From positions 62,001-126,000 of the forward strand of contig NZ_BSTS01000004.1 in the NCBI RefSeq assembly GCF_030269665.1: DNA of 64,000 nucleotides, written 5' to 3'. The stretch is from Actinomycetospora sp. NBRC 106375 (GTDB lineage Bacteria > Actinomycetota > Actinomycetes > Mycobacteriales > Pseudonocardiaceae). The translations under genes and the position numbers were made by a program. The notes beneath the pieces are model-generated. The model made no database searches. It had not been told where the DNA came from and was given only the letters and a program-made list of their open reading frames with translations. Positions within the stretch are counted from its first letter, which is position 1. Every line of letters starts with the position of its first letter. Below are positions 41,660 to 49,657 of this stretch, in pieces.

Positions 41660-42274
41660 ATGGCGGAGTACACGCTCCCCGACCTGCCCTACGACTACGG
41701 CGCTCTCGAGCCGCACATCTCGGGCAAGATCATGGAGCTGCACCACGACAAGCACCACAACACCTACGTCACCGGGCTGAACACGGCCGTCGACGCCCTC
41801 GCGGAGGCCCGCGAGCAGGACACGATCGGCACGACGGCCCTGCTGTGGGAGAAGAACCTCGCCTTCAACTACGGCGGGCACATCAACCACTCGATCTTCT
41901 GGGTCAACCTCAGCCCGGACGGCGGCGACAAGCCGACCGGCGAGCTGGCGTCGGCGATCGACCGTGACTTCGGCTCGTTCGACCTCTTCGGAAAGCACTT
42001 CACCGCGGTCGCCACGACCATCCAGGGCTCGGGCTGGGCGATCCTCGGCGTCGACACCCTCACCGGCAAGCTGCGCATCTTCCAGCTCTACGACCAGCAG
42101 GCCAACGTGCCGCTGGGGATCGTCCCCGTGGTCATGCTCGACATGTGGGAGCACGCCTTCTACCTGGACTACCAGAACGTCAAGCCGGACTACGTCAAGG
42201 CCTGGTGGAACGTCGTGAACTGGGCCGACGCCGCCCAGCGCTTCGACCACGCGCAGGGGCTCCGCATCGCCTGA
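41660..42274 (+). CDS. sodA: superoxide dismutase, Fe/Mn family
   Basis: A 204-residue Fe/Mn superoxide dismutase. Metal ligands are visible: His in [13 protein letters not shown] (about residue 28), His in [13 protein letters not shown], and Asp/His in [29 protein letters not shown] is the C-terminal family motif. Converts superoxide to peroxide and oxygen. GGACGGGAGA precedes the ATG. It lies beside the copper locus and before the iron-uptake genes, so redox metal stress is a common theme; Fe versus Mn use cannot be told from sequence alone. Confidence 0.95.
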   Translation: MAEYTLPDLPYDYGALEPHISGKIMELHHDKHHNTYVTGLNTAVDALAEAREQDTIGTTALLWEKNLAFNYGGHINHSIFWVNLSPDGGDKPTGELASAIDRDFGSFDLFGKHFTAVATTIQGSGWAILGVDTLTGKLRIFQLYDQQANVPLGIVPVVMLDMWEHAFYLDYQNVKPDYVKAWWNVVNWADAAQRFDHAQGLRIA

Positions 42275-42333
42275 GCCCACCCCCGATCTCGCGCGGTGAT
42301 CGTTCCGACAAGCGTCCGCCGCGCGGCGCACGG

Positions 42334-42365
42334 CGACCCCTCGACCCTCCTCGGTCGGGGGGTCG
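42334..42365. terminator. hairpin between sodA and the acyl-CoA dehydrogenase-like gene
   Basis: Arms CGACCCCTCGACC and GGTCGGGGGGTCG pair over 13 positions with one G-T wobble around a 6-base loop, between two convergent stops (42274 and 42375). A strong bidirectional terminator candidate. Confidence 0.75.
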
Positions 42366-42374
42366 TCGTGTGTC

Positions 42375-43397
42375 TCAGCCCGGGAGGAGCCCCAGCAGCT
42401 TCGCGCGGATCTCGGGGCGGCCGGCGGCGACGAGGGTGAATGCCGCCTCGCGGGCCAGCCGCCGGGCCGGGTGCCGGCCGACGATGGCACGGCTCCCGAC
42501 GGCCACGGTGAGCGAGGCGGCCGCCCGCACGGCCAGCGCGGACGCGGCGGCGCGGGCGGCGGGCATCGCCGTGGCGTCGGCGAGGCCGGCGTCGAGGTCC
42601 TTGCGGGCGGCGTCGAGGGCCTCGGTCAGCGCCGCGGCCGCCGCCGGCTCCCCGGCGTCGGACACGAGCGCGGCGCACCGCCCGACCACCCCGAGGGCCA
42701 GGCAGCCGTTGACGCGCGCGCTGACGTGCTGCCCGGCCAGGAACGCGGCGCGGGAGCGCAGCGAGACGACCGCGTCGTCGGGCACCATCCAGCCGTCGAC
42801 GTCGAGACGCACCGTCCGGCTGCCGTTCGCGGCCGCGAGGTCGAGCGGGTGCACGGTGACGCCGGTCGCCGCGTGCGCGGGCACCAGCAGGGCCACCACC
42901 TGCGCCTCCTCGTCGCCGGCGTCGACGGTCGCGGCGTCGCGGGCCGAGATCTGCAGCAGGTCGACGATGCCCCAGCCGGTGACCAGCGGGGCGACACCGT
43001 CGAGGCGCCAGCCCCCGTCGACGCGGGTGGCCAGGAGCTTCGGCGGCTGCGGGATCGCGCCGGCGAACGCGACACCGCAGCGGGTCTCGCCGCGCACCGC
43101 GGCGGCGAGGTGGCGTTCCCGCAGGTCGGCGCGGTCGGTCGACGCCAGCGCGCGGGCGACGCCATGGTGCTGCATCCACGTGAACGTGGTGGTCAGGCAG
43201 GCACCGGCCAGGGTCTCGACGGCGCCCAGGAAGTCGTCGAAGGGCACGTCGTCAACGACGGCGAGGCCGTAGAAGCCCGCGTCGGCGAGCGCCCGGAAGT
43301 GGCCCTCGGGGATCGTCGCGGTGGCGTCCACCTCGTCCGCGGCCGGCGCGAGCACGTCGGCGGCCAGCTCGCGCGCCCGGTCCAGCACGTCACCCAT
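42375..43397 (-). CDS. acyl-CoA dehydrogenase-like flavoprotein
   Basis: A 340-residue protein with the acyl-CoA dehydrogenase layout: N-terminal helices (LAADVLAPAADEVDATATIPEGHFRALADAGFYGLAVVDD), middle beta-domain (AFAGAIPQPPKLLATRVDGGWRLDGVAPLVTGWGIVDLLQISAR) and a C-terminal helical domain with ARVNGCLALGVVGR. It is shorter than canonical enzymes (about 380), and I cannot place the usual catalytic Glu. The divergent region to the DtxR gene holds an iron-box-like dyad. It may be an oxidoreductase or monooxygenase of this fold. Confidence 0.75.
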   Translation of the reverse strand: MGDVLDRARELAADVLAPAADEVDATATIPEGHFRALADAGFYGLAVVDDVPFDDFLGAVETLAGACLTTTFTWMQHHGVARALASTDRADLRERHLAAAVRGETRCGVAFAGAIPQPPKLLATRVDGGWRLDGVAPLVTGWGIVDLLQISARDAATVDAGDEEAQVVALLVPAHAATGVTVHPLDLAAANGSRTVRLDVDGWMVPDDAVVSLRSRAAFLAGQHVSARVNGCLALGVVGRCAALVSDAGEPAAAAALTEALDAARKDLDAGLADATAMPAARAAASALAVRAAASLTVAVGSRAIVGRHPARRLAREAAFTLVAAGRPEIRAKLLGLLPG

Positions 43398-43427
43398 GGC
43401 ACCGGAGGATAGCTTCCGGCGACCTCG

Positions 43428-43447
43428 GAGTAAGGCTGTCCTAACTC
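43428..43447. promoter_or_regulatory. iron-box-like dyad upstream of dtxR-like gene
   Basis: GAGTAAGGCTGTCCTAACTC: arms GAGTAAGG and CCTAACTC pair with one mismatch around 4 bases, similar to DtxR/IdeR boxes (TNAGGNNAGNCTNNCCTNA-type). It lies 30 bases before the leftward acyl-CoA dehydrogenase-like start and 80 bases before the DtxR-like gene. Confidence 0.55.
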
Positions 43448-43527
43448 ATGCGTCGGCGTCCCGGATGTTCACAGGGCCATGTCGCCGCGTCACCGGCCGG
43501 TCTCCGCGCGCCGCTACCCTCAGGGTC

Positions 43528-44247
43528 ATGGCCGGGTCCGACGCGCAGCGCACGGCGGCCGTCGACGACTACATCAAGGCGATCTACGCGGTCGACGAGC
43601 GCGGCGAGGGCCCGGCGTCGACGACGGCGCTGGCCAAGCGGCTGGGCATCGGCGCGTCGTCGGTGTCGGGGATGCTGCGCAAGCTCGCCGACCAGGGCCT
43701 CGTCGAGCACCGGCCCTACGGCGGTGTCCGCCTCACCGACGCCGGCACGCGCGCGGCGCTCGACGTGGTGCGCCGTCACCGGCTGCTCGAGACCTACCTC
43801 GTCCACGAGCTCGGCTACGGCTGGGACGAGGTGCACGTCGAGGCCGAGGTGCTGGAGCACGCGGTGTCCCCGACGCTGCTGGACCGGATGGACACCCGGC
43901 TCGGCCACCCCCGGTTCGACCCGCACGGCGACCCCATCCCGGCCGCCGACGGCACGGTCGCGCCGTTCGCGGGCCGGCGGCTGGCCACGCTCGAACCCGG
44001 CGACCGGGGTCGTCTCGTCCGGGTGGACGACGGGGACCCCGAGATGCTCGCCTGGCTGCGCGACCAGGAGATCGAGCTCGGTGTGTCGATCGGACTGGTG
44101 ACCCGGCGGCCGTTCGGCGGCCCGTTCCTCGTGCAGCTCACGACGCCGGACGCGCCGCGCGAGATCGACCTCGGCCCGGAGCTCGCCGACGCCCTCTGGC
44201 TCGGCGATGTGGTCGAAGGGGTGTTCCGTCGGGGCTCCGCATCGTAG
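43528..44247 (+). CDS. DtxR-family metal-dependent repressor
   Basis: A 239-residue regulator with all three DtxR domains: DNA-binding winged helix (VDDYIKAIYAVDERGEGPASTTALAKRLGIGASSVSGMLRKLADQGLV), dimerisation/metal domain (HRLLETYLVHELGYGWDEVHVEAEVLEHAVSPTLLDRM, rich in His/Glu ligands) and a C-terminal FeoA-like SH3 domain (ATLEPGDRGRLVRVDDGDPEML). It senses Fe2+ or Mn2+. It is followed by feoA and the split feoB, with one dyad before it and another overlapping its stop. Confidence 0.9.
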   Translation: MAGSDAQRTAAVDDYIKAIYAVDERGEGPASTTALAKRLGIGASSVSGMLRKLADQGLVEHRPYGGVRLTDAGTRAALDVVRRHRLLETYLVHELGYGWDEVHVEAEVLEHAVSPTLLDRMDTRLGHPRFDPHGDPIPAADGTVAPFAGRRLATLEPGDRGRLVRVDDGDPEMLAWLRDQEIELGVSIGLVTRRPFGGPFLVQLTTPDAPREIDLGPELADALWLGDVVEGVFRRGSAS

Positions 44248-44265
44248 AGTTCGGCCAGCCGAACT
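44248..44265. promoter_or_regulatory. feo operator candidate AGTTCGG-N4-CCGAACT
   Basis: Perfect 7-bp arms directly after the dtxR-like stop (44245-44247) and 47 bases before the feoA ATG. TTCGG-N4-CCGAA sites upstream of feoAB fit DtxR-type recognition, so iron repression of feoAB is likely. Confidence 0.6.
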
Positions 44266-44312
44266 TTCGTGCACCGGTGCGACGAACACGGGTGCGGAGC
44301 CAGGGGTGGCCC

Positions 44313-44543
44313 ATGACGCTCGACGAGATGCCCCGGGACCGGCGCGGTGTCGTCACCGCGCTGGACACCCGGGGTGCCGAACGCCGCCGCCTGATGGACC
44401 TGGGCCTGCTGCCCGGCGCCGCGATCGCGCCCGAGCTCACCAGCCCGCTCGGCGACCCCGTCGCCTACGAGGTCCGCGGCACGCTCGTGGTCCTGCGCGC
44501 GCAGCAGGCGCGCACCGTCCACGTCGAGCTCGAGGAGCACTGA
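44313..44543 (+). CDS. feoA: FeoA, ferrous iron transport accessory protein
   Basis: A 76-residue SH3-like FeoA: MTLDEMPRDRRGVVTALDTRGAERRRLMDLGLLPGAAIAPELTSP and DPVAYEVRGTLVVLRAQQARTVHVE match the family from end to end (RRLxxLGxxPG motif). It is cytosolic and supports FeoB-mediated Fe2+ uptake. It is 3 bases from the GTPase gene. Confidence 0.9.
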   Translation: MTLDEMPRDRRGVVTALDTRGAERRRLMDLGLLPGAAIAPELTSPLGDPVAYEVRGTLVVLRAQQARTVHVELEEH

Positions 44544-44546
44544 GCC

Positions 44547-45398
44547 GTGGCGGCCCCGCTGCCCTCACCGGGGGTCGGGCCGCCGGACGACGCGCCGCCG
44601 GCGGCGGGGCCCTGCGGCTCGTGCGCGCAGGCGAGTCCCGGCCGTCTCCAGCGGCTCGGCCTCGCTCCCGGCCGGCACGACCACGTCGTCGCCCTGGCCG
44701 GCAACCCGAACACCGGTAAGAGCACCGTCTTCAACGCCCTGACCGGCCTGCGCCAGCACGTCGGCAACTGGTCGGGCAAGACCGTCTCCCGCGCCGAGGG
44801 CGGCTTCACCTACGGCGGGGCGAAATACCGGATCGTCGACCTGCCCGGGACGTACTCGCTGCTCTCGACCAGCACCGACGAGGACGTCGCCCGTGACGCG
44901 CTGCTGTTCGGGCGGCCGGACGTCACCGTGGTCGTCGTCGACGCGACGCGCCTCGAGCGCAACCTCCCGCTCGTGCTGCAGGTCCGCCAGATCACCGGCC
45001 GCGTCGTCGTCGCCCTCAACCTCGTCGACGAGGCCCGCCGCCACGGCATCACCGTCGACACGCGCCACCTGAGCCGCGAGCTCGGGGTGCCGGTGGTCGC
45101 GACGGCCGCGCGGCGCGGCGACGGCCTGCCCGAGCTGCTCGCCGCGATCGCCGGGACGGCGACCACCGACGACCCGCCGGAGCCCCTGGCGCTCGTGCAC
45201 CACGACCCCCAGCTCGAGGAGGCCGTGGCCGCGCTCGCGGCGCGCGTCGAGGCCCGCTTCCCGGGCGTCCCGAACGCCCGCTGGGTCGCGCTGCGCCTGC
45301 TCGAGGGCGACCCGGGGATCGAGGAGGCGGTGCGGGCCGGGACGCTCGGCGAGCTCGCCGGGGCACCGCCGCTGGAGGCCGCGGGAGGCGCAGCATGA
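44547..45398 (+). CDS. feoB: FeoB GTPase domain encoded as a separate protein
   Basis: A 283-residue protein consisting of the FeoB N-terminal part only: a leader with CGSCAQAS, G1 GNPNTGKST (residues 52-60), G2 region NWSGKTVSRAEGGF, G3 VDLPGTYSL, G4 NLVDE, then the helical GDI-like tail. It ends with EAAGGAA and overlaps the membrane gene by 4 bases (ATGA), so FeoB is naturally split here at the GTPase/membrane junction. GTG start follows the feoA stop. The N-terminal CxxC may be a metal or redox site. Confidence 0.88.
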   Translation: MAAPLPSPGVGPPDDAPPAAGPCGSCAQASPGRLQRLGLAPGRHDHVVALAGNPNTGKSTVFNALTGLRQHVGNWSGKTVSRAEGGFTYGGAKYRIVDLPGTYSLLSTSTDEDVARDALLFGRPDVTVVVVDATRLERNLPLVLQVRQITGRVVVALNLVDEARRHGITVDTRHLSRELGVPVVATAARRGDGLPELLAAIAGTATTDDPPEPLALVHHDPQLEEAVAALAARVEARFPGVPNARWVALRLLEGDPGIEEAVRAGTLGELAGAPPLEAAGGAA

Positions 45399-46804
45399 CC
45401 TCCGACCTCCTCGACGACGCCACGCGGCTGCGCGACGGCCTGCCCGAGGACTTCCGCGACCGCGTGGTCGAGTCCCTCTACACCGACGCCGCGCGCATGG
45501 CTGCCACCAGCGTCGACCGCGACGGGGTGCGGGCCCGCCTGACCGTCGACCGCGCGCTCGACCGCGTGCTGACCCACCATGTGTGGGGCTTCCTGGCGAT
45601 GGGCGTGCTGTTCTTCGGGGTCTTCTGGTTCACGATCGCCGGCGCGGCCGTGCCGTCCGAACTGCTCTACGACCTGCTGGTCGACGACGTCCACGGGTGG
45701 CTGCTCGAGGTCTTCGCGGCCGTCGGCGCGCCGTGGTGGGTCACCGGGCTGCTCGTCGACGGCGTCTACCTCGCGACGGCCTGGGTCATCGCGGTGATGC
45801 TGCCGCCGATGGCGATCTTCTTCCCGCTGTTCACGCTGCTCGAGGACTTCGGCTACCTGCCGCGCGTGGCGTTCAACCTCGACCGGCTCTTCGCCCGCTC
45901 CGGCGCCCACGGCAAGCAGGCGCTGACGATGATGATGGGCTACGGCTGCAACGCCGCCGGCGTCACGGCCACGCGGATCATCGACAGCCGCCGCGAGCGC
46001 CTGATCGCGATCATCACCAACAACTTCAGCATCTGCAACGGCCGCTGGCCGACGCTGATCCTCATGGGGACGATCTTCGTCGGCGCCGTGGTGCCGCCCT
46101 GGCTCGCCGGGTTCGTCGCCGCGGGCAGCGTGATCGCCGTCGTGCTGGTCGGGATCGGCGTCACGCTCGCGGTGTCGTGGCTGCTCTCGCGGACCGTGCT
46201 GCGCGGCGAGAGCTCCGTCTACTCCCTCGAGCTGCCGCCCTACCGGCCGCCGCAGGTCTGGCGCACGCTCTACACCAGCATCATCGACCGCACGCTCAAG
46301 GTGCTGCGCCGCGCGGTCGTCATGGCCGCCCCGGCCGGCGCCGTGATCTGGCTGATCGGCAACGTCCACCTCGGCGACGCCAGCGTGGCCGCGCACCTCG
46401 TGACGGCCCTCGACCCGATCGGCTGGGTGATCGGGCTCAACGGCGTCATCCTGCTCGCCTACCTCGTGGCGGTGCCGGCGAACGAGATCATCATCCCGAC
46501 CATCGTCATGCTGACCCTGACCCTCGGCGCGAACACCCTGGGCGCCGCCCCGGGGGTGATGCTCGAGCTCGGTGACGACCAGCAGATCGGCTCGGTGCTG
46601 GTCACCGCGGGCGGGTGGACGCTGCTCACCGCCGTGAACCTGATGCTGTTCACGCTGCTGCACAACCCGTGCTCGACCACGGTGCTGACGATCTGGAACG
46701 AGACCCGCAGCGTGCGCTGGACGGCCGTGGCGACGCTGCTCCCGCTCGGGCTGGGCTTCATCGTCTGCGCCATCACCGCCCTGGTGGCCCGTCTCGTGAT
46801 GTGA
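45395..46804 (+). CDS. feoB: FeoB membrane permease domain encoded as a separate protein
   Basis: A 469-residue membrane protein corresponding to the FeoB C-terminal part: a soluble start (FRDRVVESLYTDAARMA) then about eight to nine transmembrane segments with the Gate motifs IFFPLFTLLEDFGYLPRVAFNLDRLFARSGAHGKQALTMMMGYGCNAAGV (Cys in GYGCN) and ANEIIIPTIVML. It would transport Fe2+ with the separately encoded GTPase. The stop codon lies in the first arm of hairpin 46799-46842. Confidence 0.9.
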   Translation: MTSDLLDDATRLRDGLPEDFRDRVVESLYTDAARMAATSVDRDGVRARLTVDRALDRVLTHHVWGFLAMGVLFFGVFWFTIAGAAVPSELLYDLLVDDVHGWLLEVFAAVGAPWWVTGLLVDGVYLATAWVIAVMLPPMAIFFPLFTLLEDFGYLPRVAFNLDRLFARSGAHGKQALTMMMGYGCNAAGVTATRIIDSRRERLIAIITNNFSICNGRWPTLILMGTIFVGAVVPPWLAGFVAAGSVIAVVLVGIGVTLAVSWLLSRTVLRGESSVYSLELPPYRPPQVWRTLYTSIIDRTLKVLRRAVVMAAPAGAVIWLIGNVHLGDASVAAHLVTALDPIGWVIGLNGVILLAYLVAVPANEIIIPTIVMLTLTLGANTLGAAPGVMLELGDDQQIGSVLVTAGGWTLLTAVNLMLFTLLHNPCSTTVLTIWNETRSVRWTAVATLLPLGLGFIVCAITALVARLVM

Positions 46805-46842
46805 GCAGTTGGCGCCCCTACCGGGGCGCCAACTGCTCACAT
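46799..46842. terminator. GTGAGCAGTT-family hairpin spanning the feoB stop
   Basis: Perfect 20-bp arms ATGTGAGCAGTTGGCGCCCC (46799-46818) and GGGGCGCCAACTGCTCACAT (46823-46842) with a 4-base loop. The feoB TGA (46802-46804) lies within the left arm, and a convergent gene ends 4 bases beyond the right arm. Nearly the same arms recur within kdpB at 62650. Confidence 0.8.
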
Positions 46843-46845
46843 GGG

Positions 46846-47703
46846 TCAGGCGGCGGTGACCTCGGGGGTGCGGTCGGAGGACTCGCCGCGGGCGAGACGG
46901 CGCTCGACCAGGCCCCCGAACACGAGGCCCAGCACCCCCCACAGCAGCAGCTGGGCGGTGAACGACGCGAGGCGGAAGTCGTAGAGCACGTCCGCGTCGA
47001 ACCCCGGGTAGATGATCGTGCCGGCCGCGTCGCGCAGCGGCAGCGGCGTCTCGCTGGCCCGCGGGCCGTTCTCGACGACGTTGATCGTCAGCTCGCCGAG
47101 CCCCGGCAGCACCGTCATGAGGATCGCCGACAGGGCAACGTAGACGACGCCGCCGACCAGCACCGCGTTCCAGAGCCCGAGACGCTCCCGGACCAGCCGG
47201 GTGACCGCGACCGCCGCCGCGAGGAACACCAGCGAGCCCACGACCATCACCAGGTAGAGCGCGGTGCGGTCGCTGATGGTCTCGTCGGAGCCCACCGCGG
47301 GCGGGCTGGCGGGGTACTTCACGAACGGCGTGGCGTAGATCGTGAGGAACCCGGCCCCGGCCACGACGAGCGCGAGGACCCGGGGGCGCAGGGCGACCCG
47401 GCCGTGCAGGAGCGTGTAGGCGACGGCGAACAGCAGGCCCAACGCGACGCCGATGCCCACCATGCCGACCCCGATGCCGAGGGTGGCCTGCACGCCGCGG
47501 CTGACGATCTCCTCCTCGGCGCCGCCCGCCGGCGGCGAGCCGGCCGCCGTCGCCAGGGTGGCCTCGGCCTCGCCGCGGCCCTCCTCGTACGCGATCGCTG
47601 CGTCGATCTGCGGCTCGGCGAAGACGAGCGAGAACAGCCAGGCGACGAGGCCGGCGACCGCGCCGGCGAGCACCCCGCGCAGGACGAAGGAGCGGGCTTC
47701 CAT
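46846..47703 (-). CDS. cbtA: CbtA-family membrane protein (predicted cobalt transporter subunit)
   Basis: A 285-residue CbtA-type protein: MEARSFVLRGVLAGAVAGLVAWLFSLVFAEPQIDAAIAYEE is the family opening. The Glu/Gly-rich linker leads to about six further membrane segments (ATLGIGVGMVGIGVALGLLFAVAYTLL and others). Known CbtAB genes are predicted cobalt importers, usually under cobalamin control. The cbtB stop and cbtA start overlap by 1 base (TGATG). Confidence 0.82.
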   Translation of the reverse strand: MEARSFVLRGVLAGAVAGLVAWLFSLVFAEPQIDAAIAYEEGRGEAEATLATAAGSPPAGGAEEEIVSRGVQATLGIGVGMVGIGVALGLLFAVAYTLLHGRVALRPRVLALVVAGAGFLTIYATPFVKYPASPPAVGSDETISDRTALYLVMVVGSLVFLAAAVAVTRLVRERLGLWNAVLVGGVVYVALSAILMTVLPGLGELTINVVENGPRASETPLPLRDAAGTIIYPGFDADVLYDFRLASFTAQLLLWGVLGLVFGGLVERRLARGESSDRTPEVTAA

Positions 47704-47915
47704 CAGTGGCAGGGGAAGCCGAGGAAGTGGCGGGCGTCGTGCACGAACTCGTGGATGTAGCTCGTGTCGCCGAACACCGAGACCGCACCCTCGTCGATGC
47801 CGATGAAGTAGTACAGCACCAGCCCGACGAACAGGGCGCTGATCAGCCACGGCAGGGTCTGCGAGGCAGGGATGGCAGTGGCCCTGGCGCGGGCGACGGC
47901 ACCGGCTGTGGTCAC
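47703..47915 (-). CDS. cbtB: CbtB-like single-pass protein with C-terminal His motif
   Basis: A 70-residue protein from GTG 47915 (AGGAGA eight bases upstream). One membrane segment (LPWLISALFVGLVLYYFIG) and a C-terminal metal-binding tail SYIHEFVHDARHFLGFPCH with four His are the CbtB hallmarks. It precedes CbtA and probably delivers cobalt. The dyad TCAGN3CTGA at 48012 lies 97 bases upstream. Confidence 0.85.
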   Translation of the reverse strand: MTTAGAVARARATAIPASQTLPWLISALFVGLVLYYFIGIDEGAVSVFGDTSYIHEFVHDARHFLGFPCH

Positions 47916-48011
47916 GAGGTGTCTCCTGTCCGGAAGGCGCGACGACGTCACCGTCCACGACGGGCGGCGACCGAGGAGAGACGCTAGGTCCGCACCGAGG
48001 TGACGTCAACG

Positions 48012-48034
48012 TCTCAGCACCTGATGAGGTGTCG
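48012..48034. promoter_or_regulatory. TCAG-N3-CTGA motif, copy 1
   Basis: TCTCAGCACCTGATGAGGTG plus TCG matches the reverse complement of 52838-52860 at 21 of 23 positions, and the differences fall within the 3-base spacer of TCAG-N3-CTGA. It lies between divergent cbtB and the phosphatase-like gene (54 bases before the latter). Confidence 0.55.
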
Positions 48035-48087
48035 GGTGTGAGGTGGGCGATCCCGCCCGCCCCGCCGTCGGAGAGGAAGATCGTCCC

Positions 48088-48660
48088 GTGCGCCTGCACC
48101 TGCTCGCCCACGCCGGCACCGACGCCGCGCGTGCCGCGCGGTTCCCGGACGACGAGCCGCTCGACGCGGGCGGGCGGCGCACCGCCGCCGCCCTGGCGGG
48201 ACGGCTGCCCGACCCCGATCGCCTGTGGTGCGCACCGTCGACCCGCTGCCGGGAGACCCTCGCCCTCGTCCTGCCGGACCGGACCGCCGACGCGGAGGCG
48301 CCGTCTGGGCCGGCGTCCGGTGCGTGGGCGGGGCGATCGCCCGCCGACCTCGCCGCCGAGGACCCGGCCGCGCTCCGGGCGTGGATGACCGACCCCGGCG
48401 CCGCGCCGCCCGGCGGCGAGTCGGTGAGCGCGTTGCTGACACGCGTCGCCGCGTGGATGGACGGGCTCGACGCCGGGGAGCGCGAGGTGGGCCTGGCCGT
48501 CGTCGACCCGCCCGTCGTGCGCGCCGCCGTCGCCCACGTGCTCGGCGCCGGCCCGGCGGGCGCCTGGCGCGTCGACGTCGCCCCCCTGGACCTGTGCACG
48601 CTGACCGGCCGGGGCGGCCGCTGGAACCTCCGCGCCCTGGGCCCTCAGCCCGCGCCGTAG
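48088..48660 (+). CDS. histidine phosphatase-superfamily protein with altered RHG motif
   Basis: A 190-residue protein with phosphoglycerate-mutase-like layout: LDAGGRRTAAALAGRLPDPDRLWCAPSTRCRETLAL, PGGESVSALLTRVAAWMDGL and a late VGLAVVDPPVVRAAVAHVLG. The usual RHG reads LLAHAGTDA, retaining His but replacing the Arg. The family is often next to CbtAB/cobalamin genes and is thought related to CobC-like phosphatases; activity here is doubtful. GTG start 48088; its end overlaps the convergent TetR gene by 16 bases. Confidence 0.75.
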   Translation: MRLHLLAHAGTDAARAARFPDDEPLDAGGRRTAAALAGRLPDPDRLWCAPSTRCRETLALVLPDRTADAEAPSGPASGAWAGRSPADLAAEDPAALRAWMTDPGAAPPGGESVSALLTRVAAWMDGLDAGEREVGLAVVDPPVVRAAVAHVLGAGPAGAWRVDVAPLDLCTLTGRGGRWNLRALGPQPAP

Positions 48661-49220
48661 CGCAGGCCGTCGACGAGCAGCCCGGTCATCCGCCGCGCGT
48701 GGTCCGGGCCGACGTCGTGGGCCGGCCCGCTCAGGTTCGCGACGGCGCGCAGGAGGTCGCCGGACGCGATGTCGCCGCGCACCTCGCCGGCCTCCACCGC
48801 GGCGGCGAGCAGCCCGTCGAGGGCGGGCCCGAAGCGCTCGTCGAAGTAGGCGGGCAGCGCGTCGAAGGCGGGGTCACCGGAGTGCAGGGCCGCGGCGAGA
48901 CCGCGCTTGGTGCCGATGAAGTCGGTGTAGCGCACCAGCCAGCGCTCGAGCGCCTCGCCCGGCGGGTGCGCGGCGGCCAGCGCCGGGGCCTCGTCGGCGC
49001 ACGCGTCGACGGCGTGCTTGAACACGGCCGCGACGAGGTCGGAGCGCTTCGGGAAGTGCCGGTACACCGTGCCGACGCCGACCCCGGCCTTCGCCGCGAT
49101 CTCGCGGACCGGGGCGTCGACGCCGGCCGTCGCGAACACCGCGGCGGCCGCCTCGAGCAGGGCGTCGGAGTTGCGGCGCGCGTCGGCGCGGACCCGGCGC
49201 GTCGGCACGCTCTCGCTCAT
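48645..49220 (-). CDS. TetR-family transcriptional regulator
   Basis: A 191-residue regulator: RADARRNSDALLEAAAAVFATAGVDAPVREIAAKAGVGVGTVYRHFPKRSDLVAAVF is a textbook TetR_N, and the C-terminal domain carries LHSGDPAFDALPAYFDERFGPALDGLLAAAVEAGEVRGDIASGDLLRAVANLSGP, resembling SbtR/YxaF-like C-domains. ATG 49220. It converges with the phosphatase-like gene and is followed (leftward upstream) by the SnoaL-like gene; no operator was recognised. Confidence 0.85.
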   Translation of the reverse strand: MSESVPTRRVRADARRNSDALLEAAAAVFATAGVDAPVREIAAKAGVGVGTVYRHFPKRSDLVAAVFKHAVDACADEAPALAAAHPPGEALERWLVRYTDFIGTKRGLAAALHSGDPAFDALPAYFDERFGPALDGLLAAAVEAGEVRGDIASGDLLRAVANLSGPAHDVGPDHARRMTGLLVDGLRYGAG

Positions 49221-49273
49221 CGGGGCCACTCTTCCGGACAGATGTTCCGCTTCGCTGACGGTAGCACCCCGGA

Positions 49274-49657
49274 TCACCCGGCGAGCTGACGACGGACCGC
49301 GTCGGTGTCGATCAGCGACCACACCTGGGCGATCCGCCCGTCGGCGAAGCGGTAGAAGACGTGCTCGGCGAAGGAGACCCGCCGACCGTCGACCGGGAGG
49401 CCCCGGAACTCGCCGCGCGGCGTGCAGTCGAAGGCCAGCCGGCAGGCGACGTGGTCGCCGCGGACGACGAGCAGGTCGACGACGAACGCGAGGTCGGGGA
49501 TCGCGGCGACGTCGCCGACGAGGAGGTCGCGGTAGTCGTCACGCGTCATCGGGGCGTCGTTGTAGCGCAGGCTGTCGTGCACGAACCCGTCGAGTGCCTC
49601 GAACCGCCGCTCGTTGAGGCACGCCAGATAGGCGCGGTAGGTCTCCTCGAGATCCAC
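49274..49657 (-). CDS. SnoaL-like ester cyclase-type protein
   Basis: A 127-residue NTF2-like protein: LEETYRAYLACLNERRFEALDGFVHDSLRYNDAPMTRDDYRDLL...IPDLAFVVDLLVVRGDHVACRLAFDCTPRGEFRGLPVDGRRVSFAEHVFYRFADGRIAQVWSLIDTDAVRRQL is the ester-cyclase/SnoaL_2 pattern. GTG start at 49657 shares one base with the stop of cobF. Substrate unknown; context with CobF is probably operonic only. Confidence 0.75.
   Translation of the reverse strand: MDLEETYRAYLACLNERRFEALDGFVHDSLRYNDAPMTRDDYRDLLVGDVAAIPDLAFVVDLLVVRGDHVACRLAFDCTPRGEFRGLPVDGRRVSFAEHVFYRFADGRIAQVWSLIDTDAVRRQLAG

Noticed and set aside
44810-47788. Leftward 992-codon open frame opposite feoB and cbtAB.
   Set aside because: Antisense artefact of high GC; its sequence is Arg/Gly/Asp/His-rich without domains, while the opposite strand encodes clear FeoB.
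47916-48011. Possible cobalamin riboswitch before cbtB, since GACAGGAGAC resembles part of a B12 box.
   Set aside because: The match is short and is explained by the ribosome-binding site AGGAGA; it is too close to the GTG start and no surrounding riboswitch helices are recognisable.
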